From positions 868,001 to 932,000 of the forward strand of contig CP084612.1 of NCBI GenBank assembly GCA_025917655.1: a DNA stretch of 64,000 nt. The letters are read 5' to 3'. This document shows, in pieces, positions 13,447 through 25,569 of this stretch; positions within the stretch are counted from its first letter, which is position 1, and every line of letters starts with the position of its first letter. A program made the translations under genes and the position numbers. The notes below the pieces were generated by a model that saw only the letters and a list, made by a program, of their open reading frames with translations, searched no databases and was not told where the DNA came from. The DNA is from Chlorella sorokiniana (Eukaryota > Chlorophyta > Trebouxiophyceae > Chlorellales > Chlorellaceae).

Positions 13447-15589
13447 ATGCGTGGAAAACACTGGAAACGCGTCCAATGTCCACATATTGTGCCGAAAATA
13501 GAGTTATCGACAGAACTCCCGTTTGGCGCTACCTACCCAACAACCTCAAAAGCCAAGCTGACTCTCGGCTTTTACAGCACCGCTTCAGAAGCCCTCCGCG
13601 GTGCAGACTTGACAGGAATGGCCGCGATCGTTACAGGGGGAACTCTGGTGGGTCGAGCCTGCCCTTGTTTGCGCCGCGCCTTGCGGTGCCGCCGCCTCCT
13701 GCCACTGCCACAACCCCTGCGGCCAGCCCCTCGGCCCCAGACTTTACGCCATGACGTGAAAGGCCCGGCTGCTGCAGGGCTGGGCGCGGAGGCGGTGCGC
13801 GTGCTGGCAGGCGCCGGCGCCGACGTCATCCTGTGCAGCCGCAGCGTGGCTGCAGGGCAGGCTGCCGCCGACGGAATCGCTGCGGGGCTGCGCAAGGCTG
13901 CGGCCAAGGCCGGCGCGCCCAAGCGGCCCGCGCCAGGGGCCGTCACAGTGGTGCCTCTGGACCTCGCTGACCTGGCCAGCGTGGCAGCCTTCGTGGAGCA
14001 CCCAGCCGTGGCGGCGATGCCCGCCGTCCACCTGCTGGTGCTCAATGCCGGTGGGCTCCCGCCGCCCGCACGGGCACAGCTCTGGCCCGCTGCCCAGGGG
14101 TATGGCTGGGAACCGGTGCGCACCGGCATCGTGTTTTGACTGCCTGGTGTCCCTGCCCGTGCTGCAGGCATCATGGGCCTGCCTGAGAGGCAGGTGACGA
14201 GGCAGGGTTTTGAGGCCCAGTGGGGCACCAACCACGTGGGCCACCACCACCTCACCCAGCTGCTGCTGCCCAAGATGAAGGCGCAGGCGCGTGCCCAGGG
14301 CAGGCAACCCCGCCGCTCCGGCCGCAGTGGGCTCCACAACCAGCCGGCCATGCCCGCAAGCGCTGCTGCTGGCGCTGCTGCCTGCGGGGGTGTCAGGCCA
14401 GCATGCCTGGCATCGAGGCGCTTCCCTGGCGCGCACCCGCACAAGGCTTCCCCGCGCCTCCCTGCTTCGTGCTGCCGCAGGGCGCCTCGGCGCGTGTCGT
14501 CGTGCTCACATCCTACGGCCACAACTTCGCCAAGCAGCTGCCCCTGGACGACCTGAACTGGGAGCGGCGCCCTTACTCCGCCTGGCCGGCCTACGGTCAG
14601 GCCAAGCTGTCCAACGCGCTCTTTGCGCGCGAGCTGGCCCGCAGGCGAGAGCCGGGGGCGCTGCCTGTTGACAGGGGCAGCGCCGCCTGTTTGCCTGCGA
14701 CAGGGCTACCCAGCTGCGTGCAACAGCACCCTCTGCAATCGCTCCCATCCCCTGCCCTCTGCCCCGCAGGATGGAGGAGCAGGGGCTGCCGATCAAGGCA
14801 TACTCTGTGCACCCCGGCTTCATCAACACGCCGCTGAGGTGGGGAGCACGCAGGGGCTGCACCGCCTCGAGAGAGGGCGTGTTGGCAAGCGGCTGCCAGC
14901 CAGCAGGGCTGCAGCTCTCGGCAGCCCTCCCCAGGCTGCCCTGCCCTCTCACCCGGCTCCCCGATGGCGGTTCCATGCTGCAGCCGCCACATGTCGGGAG
15001 GCGGCGCGCTGCGCTGCCTTTGGCGCGGGCTGTCAGCGGTGCCGGGCCTGCCGGGCCTGCTGGGCGCAAAGACGGTGCCGCAGGTGTGTTGATGCCTGCC
15101 CTCCCTGCATCCTTGCACGAGCAGAGGCTCTTGCAGCGGGGCGTGAGGCGGGGATTGCCCACGCTGCCACGTCAGCTCGTGCACGGCCGCCACGCTGCTG
15201 CCTGGCAGGCCTGCGCGCCTCCGCCCCACTTGCTGCTCACTGTTGAACCCCCTGCTCAGGGCGCCGCCACCACCATCTACGCCTGCGTGGCGCCGGAGCT
15301 CGAGAACCGCTCGGGCGAGTATCTGGCCGACTGCGCGGTGGGGCTGGAGGTGCGCGGCCTGTGGGGCCGCCGCTTCTGTCACCCCTCGGCGCTGGCGCGC
15401 GACGCGCAGCTGGCACGCAGGCTGTGGGACTCGACCGAGGCGGCGATTGCGGGCGATTGCCCCCAGGGGGCAAGCCGCCGTCGACGGGCCTGTGAAGGGT
15501 GCTTTCCCTGCACCCGTGAGGCGCTCACCCCCACCTTGCTCTGTCCTGCACATCTGACGCGAGTTTTGGTGGACCCTTTGTCGCCCTGA
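13447..15589 (+). CDS. Short-chain dehydrogenase/reductase (RDH/WWOX/Tic32-like)
   Basis: NAD(P)-dependent oxidoreductase of the classical SDR fold; substrate unknown. The first exon ends AAIVTGGTL (donor at 13648) and the next opens GLGAEAVRVLAGAGADVILC, together giving the TGxxxGxG dinucleotide-binding motif. Then follow DLADLASVAAF, LLVLNAGG (NAG motif), GFEAQWGTNHVGHHHLTQLL and VVVLTSYGH with the catalytic Ser. AYGQAKLSNALFARELARR contains the catalytic Y-x3-K. PIKAYSVHPGFINTPLR is the PG motif, and the last part is GAATTIYACVAPELE with SGEYLADCAV. Order and spacing match retinol-dehydrogenase/Tic32-type SDRs. About seven exons; the join of exons 1 and 2 is off by one base in the assembly. 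Start at 13447 is the first ATG of the open frame; the preceding 40 residues could be a targeting peptide. Stop at 15587-15589. Confidence 0.88.
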
Positions 15590-15757
15590 TGCCGCACGTC
15601 AATGCTGGCTCAAACACTCCCGACATCCATCTCCATTTGATATGTTTACTTGCTAGAATTATCCTCTTGTCCGACCAACTGCTGGTTACTGTGCACGATG
15701 ACAACACAGCTCGCAATGGGAGGCAGCTCAGCTTGCGGCGCTGCCAGGCACTCGTGG

Positions 15758-17657
15758 CTAGCTGTCACCCTCCTCCTGCTGCATGCGCTCTATCAGGCGC
15801 CGCCGCTCCTCCGCCTGCCGCATCTTCTGCAGGGTGGCCCCCTCCAGGGCCCCGCCAAGCGCTGCCACAGCAGAGGCTGCAGAGGTGGCGCGGAAGGAGG
15901 CAAAGCTGGCAAAGGCGGCGGAAGAGGGGCCGGTGTCACCCTGGCTGGCGCCGCCATCCTGGGCTGCAGCAGGCGGCGGCTGCTGGTAGGCCCCTGCAGC
16001 CGAAAAGAGTGGCCGGCTGGGCCGGCTGGGCCCGATGGTCGCACCAGGCGCGGCACCAGGGAAAGCGGAGCTGCCGGCGCCGCCGCCCCAGCCACATTTG
16101 CTGCTGCTGCTGCGCCCGCTGCAAAGAGTGCAGAGGCAGGCCGCGGCCCCAGCCCTCCCCGTTCGCCACCCCAGCTGCAAACGCAGGCGCGGAAGCCGCC
16201 TTCCCTATGCCAGCCATGCTCGGGAAGACGGAAGCTGCGGGGCGGTCGTCCCTCGCTGCAGCGGCTGCCTGCGGGGCCGCCTGGGCGCCGGCGCCGCTGT
16301 CGTCGCTGCCGCCGCCGCCAGCTGCCTTGAAGAAGGGCACCACGAGCAGCGGGTTGCTCAGCGGGCCGTTGACAGCGGCAGCCGCCGCCTCTGCTCCCGC
16401 GGCATCTGCCATCACCACCAGCGCGCTGCCCTTGCGCTTCTTGCCCTCCCGCAGCACCACGTCTTCCACCGGCCCGTGCGCCGCAAAAACCTGGCGCAGC
16501 TGCACCGCTCCGTACTCGCCATCCTGTGCAGGATGAGGGAGGCAGGAAGGGGCAGAGGATTGTGGTGCTCTGTGTTGATTGACTTGGATGGCGGGGGTGG
16601 GGCAGGAGGGCAGGGTTGAGGCAAAGCAGGGGCATGAGGGGGAGCGTGCACAACGAGCAGCGCAGGCCACAGCTGGCAGGGGCTGCTCAGCGCCCGCCCC
16701 CCTTCAACCCGCTGGCCTGGCAGCGTGCCCACCTTGCGTGACCAGGAGACCTTCAGAGTGCGCCCCAGCCGCTCTCGCATCTCCTCGCCCAGATCCCCGG
16801 GGCAGCCGCCGCCCCTGCCGCTGCGACGCCCGCGCCGCCACCTGCGCCCTGCCCCTCACCACCCGCATCGGCGCGGGCAGCTGTGGCGGCCGCGGCCGCG
16901 GTACGCTGTTCCGCTGCCTTCTGCGCAGCCTTCTCCGCGGCCTGACGGCGCAGGCGCTCCATCTCGGCGTGCAGCTTGGCGCGCGCGCTTTCCTCCTGGG
17001 TGCGTGCCGCCTCCCATCCCTTCTCCCGCCGCTCCAGGTCTTCCATCATGCGCCGCCGCTTCTCGTCGTGGCCGCGCTGCCGCTCCGTGCGCATGGCCTT
17101 TGCCCTGCAAGCAGGGTGCCGAAGTGCACAGGAGGGGGCTGAGGCGTGAGGCGTGATGCGAGCCAGCACCAGACCGGGTGCCGGTGCCTACTCCCAGCAA
17201 CGCAATGCCGAGGGGCGGGATGAGCACCCGAATCCAGGCACCACTGCTGGGCACCACAAATTGCTTGTGCTGCCTGCCATACGCGACGTTCGCTTCAGGC
17301 GAGCAGCAAGCAAGCGGGGGACCCGCAATGAAGACGGTGCGCACCTGAGCAGGCCGTCCAGCGCGGCCCGAGCCTCCTTGTCCAGCAGCAGCTCATACGC
17401 CTTCTGCAGCGCTTGGAACTCATCTGCCGCCTGAGGGTTTTCGGGGTTCTTGTCGGGGTGCTTGACCAGGGCCAGCTTGCGGTAGGCCTGCGCGCAGTGG
17501 GCAACGGGAGAGGCCGCTGCCTATGAGGGGCGTGGCGGTGGCGGCGGCAGTGCCGCCAATCCTGCATGTTGGCAGCGGGGCCCACCTTTTTAATGTCGGC
17601 TTCTGTGGCTTCTAGGCCCTGTTCCAGACCCAGCAGCTGGTACGCATTCTCCTCCAT
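15758..17657 (-). CDS. DNAJC17-like J-domain and RRM protein
   Basis: Hsp70 co-chaperone with an RNA-recognition motif; family members associate with the spliceosome. The ATG at 17655-17657 begins MEENAYQLLGLEQGLEATEA. The next exon (about 17345-17490) has AYRKLALVKHPDKNPENPQA, with the HPD tripeptide intact, then AYELLLDKEARAALDGLL. A long charged coiled coil follows (about 16860-17104, EKRRRMMEDLERREKGWEAA). LGRTLKVSWSRK then leads into a C-terminal RRM (YGAVQLRQVFAAHGPVEDVV, KKRKGSALVVM, NGPLSNPLLVVPFF). After a Gly/Ala/Gln-rich linker it ends RQAEERRRLIERMQQEEGDS, very close to the end of animal DNAJC17. Stop TAG is at 15758-15760. Four or five exons. A partial copy of its 3' end lies at 12.7-13.2 kb. 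Confidence 0.92.
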
Positions 17658-18052
17658 ACTGCCGGTCGCAGAACAAACAGGCAGACTGCCACTCTACAGA
17701 GGCAGACAAGGGGTTCGGTAGGACTGGACACAGCTCGTTCTGCAATTTGAAGAGTCAAAGCTGCACGGAAGCCGTGAACCGGCGAGTCCAGACCAGACTT
17801 GAGTAAATTGACAGGCCTGGTGCTGTGTGCCCGAGAAAGTGAAATCTAGGATGGATGGCGAGACAATGACATTGACACAGGCCTGGCCGAGTGCTGGTCG
17901 TGAAGCCCCATCAACGCAGGCGCAGCACAGAGATTGCTGCAGTGCGTTCTGTTGCCTGTTGTCCCTGTGTGCACATTCCGTACCAGGATTTGCATAATTT
18001 GTAGGCTTTGACACCCATCAGCGGCTTGAAGGGCTCCCAACTGCCCGCAAGA
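17658..18052. promoter_or_regulatory. Divergent promoter, DNAJC17-like / coiled-coil gene
   Basis: About 395 bases between two divergent start codons, less GC-rich than the flanking genes. No TATA or other named element could be assigned by eye. Confidence 0.4.
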
Positions 18053-19483
18053 ATGAAGCGCGCCGCAGCCAAGGCAAAACAACTGTTGGGGCTTGGCTCC
18101 AATCGAGACAAGTCCCGCCTTAGTTCCCCGTGTTCAGCGGCCCGTCCCACGGCTGCCGCTCACTGCAACGCGCCAGCGCTTGCAGATGCCATTTGGCGAC
18201 TCAAGACCGAGGGCATGAGGGGATGGAGAAACGCCCACAGACCGTCAACATTCCTCCTATGTCAACAAATGAAGGAGGATGGACCATCGGGGTGAGCCTG
18301 CAGGCCAGCGTTGGAGCCGGGTTCCCCCCGCACTGCCCTTGCGCCCCAGCAACACCCTCTGCTTCTGGGCGGACCACACTAGCCCCCTTGCTTCCTCGAT
18401 TGCTCCAGGCCTTCTTCAAGGGGCCTCGCCGGCTGCCAGACGCACCCAGGATCAGACAAGCGCTGCGGCCCCTGACCTCTGTGCGGAGGTGCAGCCATCG
18501 GCGGCAGCACCCAGCGCCGGTGGGCAGCAGCGGCACCCACGAGCAGCTGCCAGAAGCTTTCAGCATCCACCCCAAGAGCCCCTACAGCGAGGCTGACGGA
18601 AGCCTGGGCGCATTGCTGGCTGAAACATCCACCCTGCAGGACCTGCTGGCCGCGGGCGGCCAGTCTTTGGCTCAGCTGGCTTGCTCCTCGCCCGCCGCGC
18701 CCGAGGCCCGACCCGCGCGGCAGCACTCCCACTGCGACGCTGCGGCCTCCAAGCTAGAGGCGCTGGCCGCCCAGGTGGCAGCGGTACGCCAGTACACGCA
18801 CCAGCAGGCAGCGCTGCTGGCCGACTGCCGCGCCCGCGCAGACAGCCTGCGGCGGCAGACGCAGACTGCGCAAGGCGAGGCCTGCCTCGCCAGCGCGACT
18901 TGCATGCGCTAGCCCGCCCGCTTTACCACAAATTGTATTGCCGAGTGTCCATCAATTCAAAACTTTCGCCGACGCCTGGCTTGCAGATCGACTGGCGCGA
19001 TGCCTAGATGAGGCCGCCGCCGTGGAGCAGCAGGAAGTGGAGGAGCGTGCGGCTGCCTGGCAGGCCAACCAGCTGGCGGCGGAGCAGGTGTGCAGGAGTG
19101 CCCGGGCGGGGGAAGCCTGGCTTTTGGGAAGCCTGTTGCATTTAGGATCTGGCATGCATGCGCCGTGGGCCCATGCTGCCTGGCACCCTCACTCCATCTC
19201 CAATCACTTGCCCCACCCCGCCCCCTTCCAGATCAACGCGCTGACTCACGAGCTGCGCATCCTCGACTCTTCCACCGCCGCCCAGCAGCGCCAGCTGGCG
19301 CACGCCACCGCCGTCGCCCTGCGGCGCGCCGACGGCTTGGAGGCGCTGGTGAGGGAGCGGTGGAGCGCGGTTGAGCAGGTGAAGCGCCGCTGCGAGCTGA
19401 TGCAGGCCAGCCACAAGCCGCTGACAGCGGAGGAGGCGGCGCGCCAGCAGCGCAGCATGGAGAAATACTGGGCGAGGTGGTAG
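18053..19483 (+). CDS. Coiled-coil protein of unknown function
   Basis: Not recognised. The ATG at 18053 begins MKRAAAKAKQLLGLGSNRDK; a middle part includes LGALLAETSTLQDLLAAGG and heptad-like KLEALAAQVAAVRQYTHQQA. Later exons read RLARCLDEAAAVEQQEVEE, then (about 19232-19483) INALTHELRILDSSTAAQQ and SAVEQVKRRCELMQASHKPL, ending MEKYWARW before TAG 19481-19483. The Leu/Ala/Glu/Gln pattern predicts long helices or a coiled coil; there is no signal peptide or membrane segment. One join, from AAG before GCGAGG near 18872 to ATCGACTG near 18987, would be a GC-AG intron. It converges on the STPG-repeat gene; a cytoskeletal role is only a guess. The 5' exon structure is uncertain. Confidence 0.6.
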
Positions 19484-19709
19484 CGAGCGGCCGAGCGACT
19501 TGCCGCAGCGCCCGCCACACCATGCTCCTGCCACCTCCGCCCTGAACAACGCCACCCACAACCTAGCATGTTTCGTTTTCTACATTTACTTGCATTCTCG
19601 TATTCTGAAATGATAGGTTGCTGGTAACAATACAGCAATGTCCATCCCCCTAGCGGCCCTGCGGCCACGCCTCTGATGTTGCAACAACCCCCAAAGCGCA
19701 AGACTGCAG
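19484..19709. other. Convergent 3' flank
   Basis: Short spacer between the stop of the coiled-coil gene (+) and the proposed end of the STPG gene (-). AT-richer, as is typical of untranslated 3' ends here. Confidence 0.4.
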
Positions 19710-21922
19710 CTAACGGCGCTCAGCCGTCTCTGGTCTTTGCTGCATCTGTATTCCCCCTGTAAGACTTGAGACCACATCATGCATAGTATGCACCTGCATG
19801 TTTGCAGCGGGTGGGGAAAGGTAACAAGGTGGACGAGGGAAGGAGCGGTCCCGGCCGGGCGCGCTCGCCGCGGCAGTTCTACAGAGTGCATCGGCCCACG
19901 AGCGCCACGCACCCGGCCCTGGCACGTCGGTGGCATGTTCAATCAGGCGCTTTGAGCTGCCAAAGCCCAGCACCGCGCCACTGGACTTGGTGGACAGCAC
20001 CTGGCGCCCCATGCTGCTGGACGGGGCGGCGGTGACGGGGCCAGGGCTGCGGCGGTCGCAACGAGGGCAGGCAGGGCGGCGATCGGTGGCGGGCGACGAC
20101 AGGGCAGCAGCAGGCGTGAGCAGCGCTGCTCTTGGTCCGCAGCCAGGCATGGAGGAGGTGGGCGAGCGCCCCCCCGCCGTTGTTGTGGAGCCTCTCCCCT
20201 CGGCCCGCTGATGGCGCTGTGGTGCCGCTACCCGCGCACCTGCAGGTGCCATAGGCGCCCTTCTCGTGCTCCTGGCTGATGAACACCTTGGCGTCCTGGT
20301 CGCGCGTGCTGGTGCCAAACCTGACCGTGGGGCTGTTGCGCAGGGTGCTGGCGGCCTGTGGGGGCATGGGGCGGCAAGGGGCTCTCGGCTGCGCTTCACA
20401 GCGGGCTTGTGCCCCATGCGCGACGCCGCATGCAGGCAGCAAACCCACAAACATATCTATATGGGGTCAAAGGTGGCGGTACGCACCGATGCGGCTGGAT
20501 CGTGCTTGGCTCCAATGCTGCCAGGCACGTTGTAGGCTCCCGCCCGGGCTGCGGCAGGGCCACAAGCAGGCACCCAGCTGGCGACACGGGTCCCAAAGGG
20601 GTTTGCCGCAAGCGGGCACAGACATCGAGCGCCAAGAGGAAGCTGCCTGCCGCCTGGCCGGCCGCTGCCAACCAACTCAGCCCACCTTGGTTGCTGCCTC
20701 CCGCACGTCGTTGTCCACAAACGCTGCCCGCGTGGCATCACGAACGCGCCGGCGCTGCGCTTGGTAGACAGCTGGGGGGGAGGTAGGGACGGGGGGGGCG
20801 GGGGGCTTCGTATGGTTGAGGGGCCAGCAGCGTTGAGGAGGAGCGCGGTGAAGAGCTGCAGGCACTCAGCACGAGGGTGGGCTTCGATGGGGTGAGGGGA
20901 TGGGCAGGACCGGCGCGGCGGCATGGCAACCCGCCTGCTGTGGCCCCATGCCCCTCTCACCAGCTGCCGGCCCAGCGAGGGCGGGACTTGGTAAGTGGGC
21001 CCCGGACTGTCGACGCCCACCTGCACCATGATGTGCAGGAAACGCAGCCACGTCACGCTCCCCGCCTGCTCCGCGACGGCCGCCGCCGTCAGCGCGGCAG
21101 CACCCCATGCCGCCCCACACCCCACCTGGCACTTCTCATGTTCCGAGCTGATGAAGAGGCGGTTGGCCTGGTCGCGGCTGCCCGACCCAAACTTGGTGCG
21201 GGGGCAGAGGCGCGGGTGGACTCCACGGTGTCGCCTGCAGCCGCCAGCAGGGCATGCATCAAGGGGCAGGCAAGCCACCAGGCAGCGCTTCGCTTAAGAG
21301 CCGGTTGCAATGCTTGCCCCCAGGCAGGTGGGCCTCCCACGAGGCGGTGGCCCTCCACAAGCAGGTGTTGCCTCCCCAGGCAGGCGGGCCTCCCACAGGC
21401 ACTGCCGCAGCCGCACCAATGGCGGGCTTTGTCTTGTATGCGCCAGGCCCCGGTGCGTCGGTCTTCACCGCCATGGTCGGCCGCTTGCCGGTGCCAAAGC
21501 GCACGCGCGGCGGCGAGGGCACCGTGCTCAGCACCTGCTTCTCGATGGCTCCCTGCAGCAGAGGCGGCGGCGCCAGGACGAGGCACAGTGGTATGAGCAT
21601 GTAAGGAATGCGCTCGGGGGTGAAAGCACACTCAGGCGGTCAACGCATGCCAGCCGCCGCCCAACGGCTGCTGCGGAGCCCCACGCACCGGGATGGCGTA
21701 GCACGCGCCAAGCGGGTTGTCTATGTTGCCCCGCGACCGCACCTGGGCGCGATCCACCTCGGAGCTGGCATACTGCTTCTGGTAGGCGTCCCGCGAGCTG
21801 CTGCCGAAGCCGACCGACGGCGCCGAGGCGCGGTTTGAGGTCGGCTGCTCCCCAAAGCCGCTGCGCAGGCTTCTCACGCCCCACTCCTTGCCAACACCAC
21901 CAGGAGGCCCCTGGCTGGCCAT
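19710..21922 (-). CDS. Sperm-tail PG-rich (STPG/SHIPPO) repeat protein
   Basis: Repeat protein of the type found on microtubules of cilia and flagella. The ATG at 21920-21922 begins MASQGPPGGVGKEWGVRSL. Two alternating motifs recur. The first is FG[ST]xxRDxxxxxFxSxExxK: VGFGSSSRDAYQKQYASSE (about 21800), RFGTGKRPTMAVK (about 21495), KFGSGSRDQANRLFISSEHE (about 21150) and RFGTSTRDQDAKVFISQEHE (about 20300). The second is the PGPGxY motif: DAPGPGAYKTKPAIG, DSPGPTYQVPPSLG, a degenerate AGAYNVPGSIG, and DVPGPGAW near the 3' end. About eight small exons with GT-AG introns. The 3' end is uncertain: the frame after PGPGAW stays open to a stop at 19710, but a donor-like site follows it. No transmembrane or signal sequence. 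The repeat assignment is secure; function in this organism is inferred. Confidence 0.8.
19758..19762 (+). terminator. TGTAA poly(A) signal, coiled-coil gene
   Basis: TGTAA on the plus strand about 275 bases after the coiled-coil stop. It lies inside the 3' part of the opposite-strand STPG gene, so the two transcripts probably overlap tail to tail. Confidence 0.4.
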
Positions 21923-22397
21923 TTACAGATGCCTGCAGCAGATACAGAAAAGTAATAAACCAAAACACAGCAAGCGGCAGGGAACACTGCAGTCCGGCGT
22001 TGGCCAGGCAGGCGAGGGCAGCGCCTTGGAGAGTAGGGTGCCCTTCCCAGCAGAATTCAAACCATACTTGGGAATGCCTGCCAAAAACGGAACTAAAAGC
22101 CCAGAGTTGCCGGCCACGGGAGCGCGCGACCTTGGACGGCGGGCGGTGAACTACGGGCCCGGCAGACGACACAAGCCCACCTATATGTCGAAGAACGCTA
22201 AAATTCAGACCGGGAGGCGTCTGGAAAAAGAGGCACGCCGTCCGGTGCGCAGGGACTATCTGGAAACTCTGTCGCTGAAGTCGATCTCGAAACAGCACAA
22301 GCAATGCCCTCGCGCGCCAGTGGCGCCCGGGAAATCGCTGTGCTCGCTGTACAAGTTCTACCAGACAGCTCAGCGCCGCCCATCGCGAGGCCCACTT
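21923..22397. other. Intergenic: STPG promoter side and ENGase 3' flank
   Basis: About 475 bases between two minus-strand genes, AT-richer than average. Nothing else recognised; no TGTAA seen for ENGase. Confidence 0.45.
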
Positions 22398-25300
22398 TCA
22401 AAGGACCAGCTCTGTTTGATCCAATCTCATGGTCAAGCGTGACGCTGCATCCAGATCCTGCAGCAAGCCATTGGCGCCCTCTGGCTGAACCGCAAATGTG
22501 GCTGTGCTGGCACCGCTGGGTACGCCCGCATCAGGCAGGCTCAGCCAGTAGGCGCAGCAGCACGCCGTCCCCATCCACCGCCATTCCGTTTCCTGGCCAG
22601 CTCCAGCGGACCAAGAGCACCAGACATGGTAGCACCGAGGCCTGCATCCCTCTTGCGCTGGCTGCCAGGCCAGCTTGGCAGAGGCCGTCTTGCCGCTGCC
22701 GGCTTCGCCTGCTGGCAGGCCCGTCACATCCTCGAGCACGCAGCTGAGCTGCAGCACGCTCGCTGGAGCAGCAGGCTGGCCGCCATCGGGGGCGCTGCCT
22801 CGATGCACAGCTCGCCTGCATGCCACCAAGGGGTGCGCGTGCGTCAGCAGCCTCGCCAAGCATGCAGCGGGGGAGTGCGGCTGACGGGGCAAGCATGCAG
22901 CGGGGAGTGCGGCTGACAGGGCAAGCATGCAGCGGGGGAGTGCGGCCCGACAGGGGAGGCCAGGCTCACCCAGGTGCACCCGGAAGCCGGTGGAGTCGGC
23001 CTCGGCCCTGGCCCTGCCCAGAAGCAGCAGATCCACCGCCGCAAGCTGCAGTGGGTGGCCTGCCTGCGCTGCCGCCGCCGCAAGAATGTCTGGCCCAACC
23101 AAAAAGGTGCAGACCGCCCACTGCACAGCTCCTGCGTCGGGCTGCGCCGTAGAAGATGCTGGCACCAGCCGGCTCCTGGCCGGCGCGACTGCTGCAGCGA
23201 ATCCCCCTGCGCCGCTGCTTGCTGCATGCTCCTGGGCCCTGTCGTCACCCAACATCAGCTCAATGCTGCAAGCTGCCTGGCCTGCCCCCCCGCCTGCAGG
23301 CTCCAGCCGCAGCAACAGGCGCTGCCCCACCGCCCCATCGTGGGTGCTGGCCAGCCGCACCCACAACCCTGCACTGGGCAGCTGCACGGCGGCCTCCAGC
23401 AACCGCATGCCGGCGCGCCCGCCAGGGGGCAGGGCGCCGCTCAAGCGCAAGCTGCTGCCCCGGTGGAAGGCCAGGCCTGCCTGCAGCTCTGCCTCCAGCT
23501 CGCAGCCGGCGTCGGCAGCGCGGGGCTCCCGCAGCACAGCCAGCAGCCGCGGTTGCAGCGCCTGCAGGCTCAGGTTGTACCAAGGCCGCGTCGACACCTG
23601 CTGCCCGCACAGGTGCATGGCCCGACCGCTGCCCACGGAAAAGTCGGTGAACAGCGGCAGCTGCCGGCAGCGAGGCGCGCGTGGGGCCGCTCGCACGCCG
23701 CCCCCGCCGCCTGTGCCAGCGGCCAAAGCGTGCGCAGGCTCCCAGGCGCGCTCGATGCCGCGCCAGAAGAGCGCGTCGCGTTGGCGCCAGCAGGTGGGTG
23801 CCCCGGCCCGCAGTCGCCCTCGTACGGCCAGCCGGTGGCAAACAGAGCAGCTGCACAGCAGCAGCAGCAGTCTGCATGCAATCTGCATCTGTAAGCCAAG
23901 CAACACCACACCAAACAACAACAGATCCTGAGGCACAGGATCCGATGCCTGCCAGCGCACCTGATAGGCCGTGCTGCAGGCACGCCTCGAGCGCAACGTC
24001 GCACGCGAAGCGCCGCCGCCAAACGTGCCGCGCCCAAAGCAGTCGATCCCCATGAACACGTCTGCTCGACGTTCACCAGCCTGCTCTTGGGAACATGCCA
24101 GAGCAAGGGTGCCGCAGAGCATCACCGGCACGCCCGCATGCAGCAGTGCGACAGCAGGAGGCGGCTGGCGGCTGCCGCAGATCACGGGAAGGAGGTGAAG
24201 GGAACGACGGTGCAGGCGGCACCTGCAGGCAGACGTCGGCGGGCGTGCCCTGCTTCCAGGTGTAGTTGATCCAGATGGCGTCGCAGGCGTCAAAGAACGG
24301 CCTGGCACCACGACGCGGCGGTGCGGCGGCTCAGCCAGCGGGCGGCGAGGGGCGTAGCTGGAATCGTGCCATGCGCCCCGTTACGGCGCCAGGCAGAGGT
24401 GCAGGCATGCCACGCCAGCGAAGCGGCTCGCAAGCACCCCACCTGTTGAGCGCGTTGAGCGTGTTCTGCCACCGCAGCCGGCCCTGCACCGTCACCGCGT
24501 CGTACCACACACCTGGCTGCGTCCCGGGGCCACCTCTCGCATCAGCTGCGTCAGAACCCTGCACGTGCGGCCGCCCGGGAGCCCAAGGGTGAAGGGAGAG
24601 GAGTGAAAGCCTCCAAGCACCATGCGCACACCATGCTTTGGCCGGCCGAAGGGCATCCATGTTTGAGCGCAGGGAAGGGGCCACCCCGGTTGCATCCCTG
24701 GGCGCTCCGCAACGGCGCTCAGCGCTCACCGCAGGAAGTGCAGCAGATGAGGCACGTGCCCCTGCTCCACATCGTTCTCAACGTTGACCAGCCAGCCTTC
24801 AAAGCCGTGGTGCGCAGCAATGGCCGCCAGCTGCGCCGCGGCGCCTCGGCGGCGGCCGCGCTGCCAAACAGGGTGCGGCAGGCCGCGGCGCCGGCCTCCC
24901 ACTCTGTGATGAGGGTGCCCAGCACCGGCACACCGTGCGTGTGGGCGGCGTTGACCCAGCCGGGGGTGGGATGGTGACGAGGCGGTGAGAGAAGTAGACA
25001 AACGCGTCCAGGCAGCGCCAGCGGCGCAGGTGGTACCAATCGGCGTCTGTGCCGCCCTGCGGGAGGCGGTCCTCGCTGTAGCCGCCCGCCATGTCGTGGC
25101 AGGCCAGCAGGCGGGGCTGCCTGGAATTGGCATCAGTATGATCCGTGGCCTGCATGGGCAAGGCATGCAGCAGTGCGCGCGCTCGATGCAGCAGTTCAGG
25201 GTTTGTGCACCCCCACAGCAGCGGTGGCGGCCTTGCTCACCAGCAGGGGGGCAACTGGACCGTGGCCCGGCACAGATCGCTCTCAGGGCTGGGTTTCCAA

Positions 25301-25569
25301 TCTAACAGCATTTCCGGAGTGTCCAATGGCCGGGCTTCAGGCGCACAGGCAGGACTGGCGGGTGCGATCGGGGCGGGCTTGGATGCGGCCTCACCCATGC
25401 TGATCATGCGTTTGTCATGCCAAGACAATACAAATCGTAGGCGACGGGTCATGAAGTGGAGCCAATGCTTGAATCCAGTGACATGGCGCACAGCAGGCTC
25501 CTCACGGCATTCTTTCGGCAGATTCATGAGGCGGGAGGTTCGATTTCCGTGTCGGGCGACAGCCATCAT
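22398..25569 (-). CDS. Cytosolic endo-beta-N-acetylglucosaminidase, GH85
   Basis: ENGase cleaves the GlcNAc-GlcNAc core of free N-glycans in the cytosol. The ATG at 25567-25569 leads to LDTPEMLLDWKP. Then come LLACHDMAGGYSEDRL and DADWYHLRRWRCLDAFVYFS, where HRLVTIPP continues the strand. GVPVLGTLITEWEAGAAACR follows, then the active-site block AGWLVNVENDVEQGHVPHLL containing the catalytic Asn and Glu (N-V-E). Next are DVFMGIDCFGRGTFGGGAS and LFTDFSVGSGRAMHLCG with PWYNLSLQALQPRL; the C-terminal beta-sandwich contains QLSCVLEDVTGLPAG. Stop is at 22398-22400. The conserved block after VTIPP loses one base of frame at a C run (plus-strand G run at 24962-24966). No signal peptide, consistent with the cytosolic family. 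Roughly ten exons; one intron carries a minisatellite. Confidence 0.92.
22858..22960. repeat. Minisatellite (about 33-bp unit, 3 copies) in ENGase intron
   Basis: Three head-to-tail copies of a unit beginning GCATGCAGCGGGGGAGTGCG, differing by single-base changes and one-base indels. It lies wholly between the ENGase exon containing TGFRVHLGEPG and the exon containing QLSCVLED. Confidence 0.85.

Noticed and set aside
22858-22960. Short regular repeats in the ENGase intron as a possible CRISPR-like array
   Set aside because: The units are directly abutting with no unique spacers, in a nuclear intron; this is a plain minisatellite.
25535-25555. GGTTCGATTTCC, resembling a tRNA B box
   Set aside because: It lies inside ENGase exon 1, and no A box or acceptor-stem pairing is present at the right distance.
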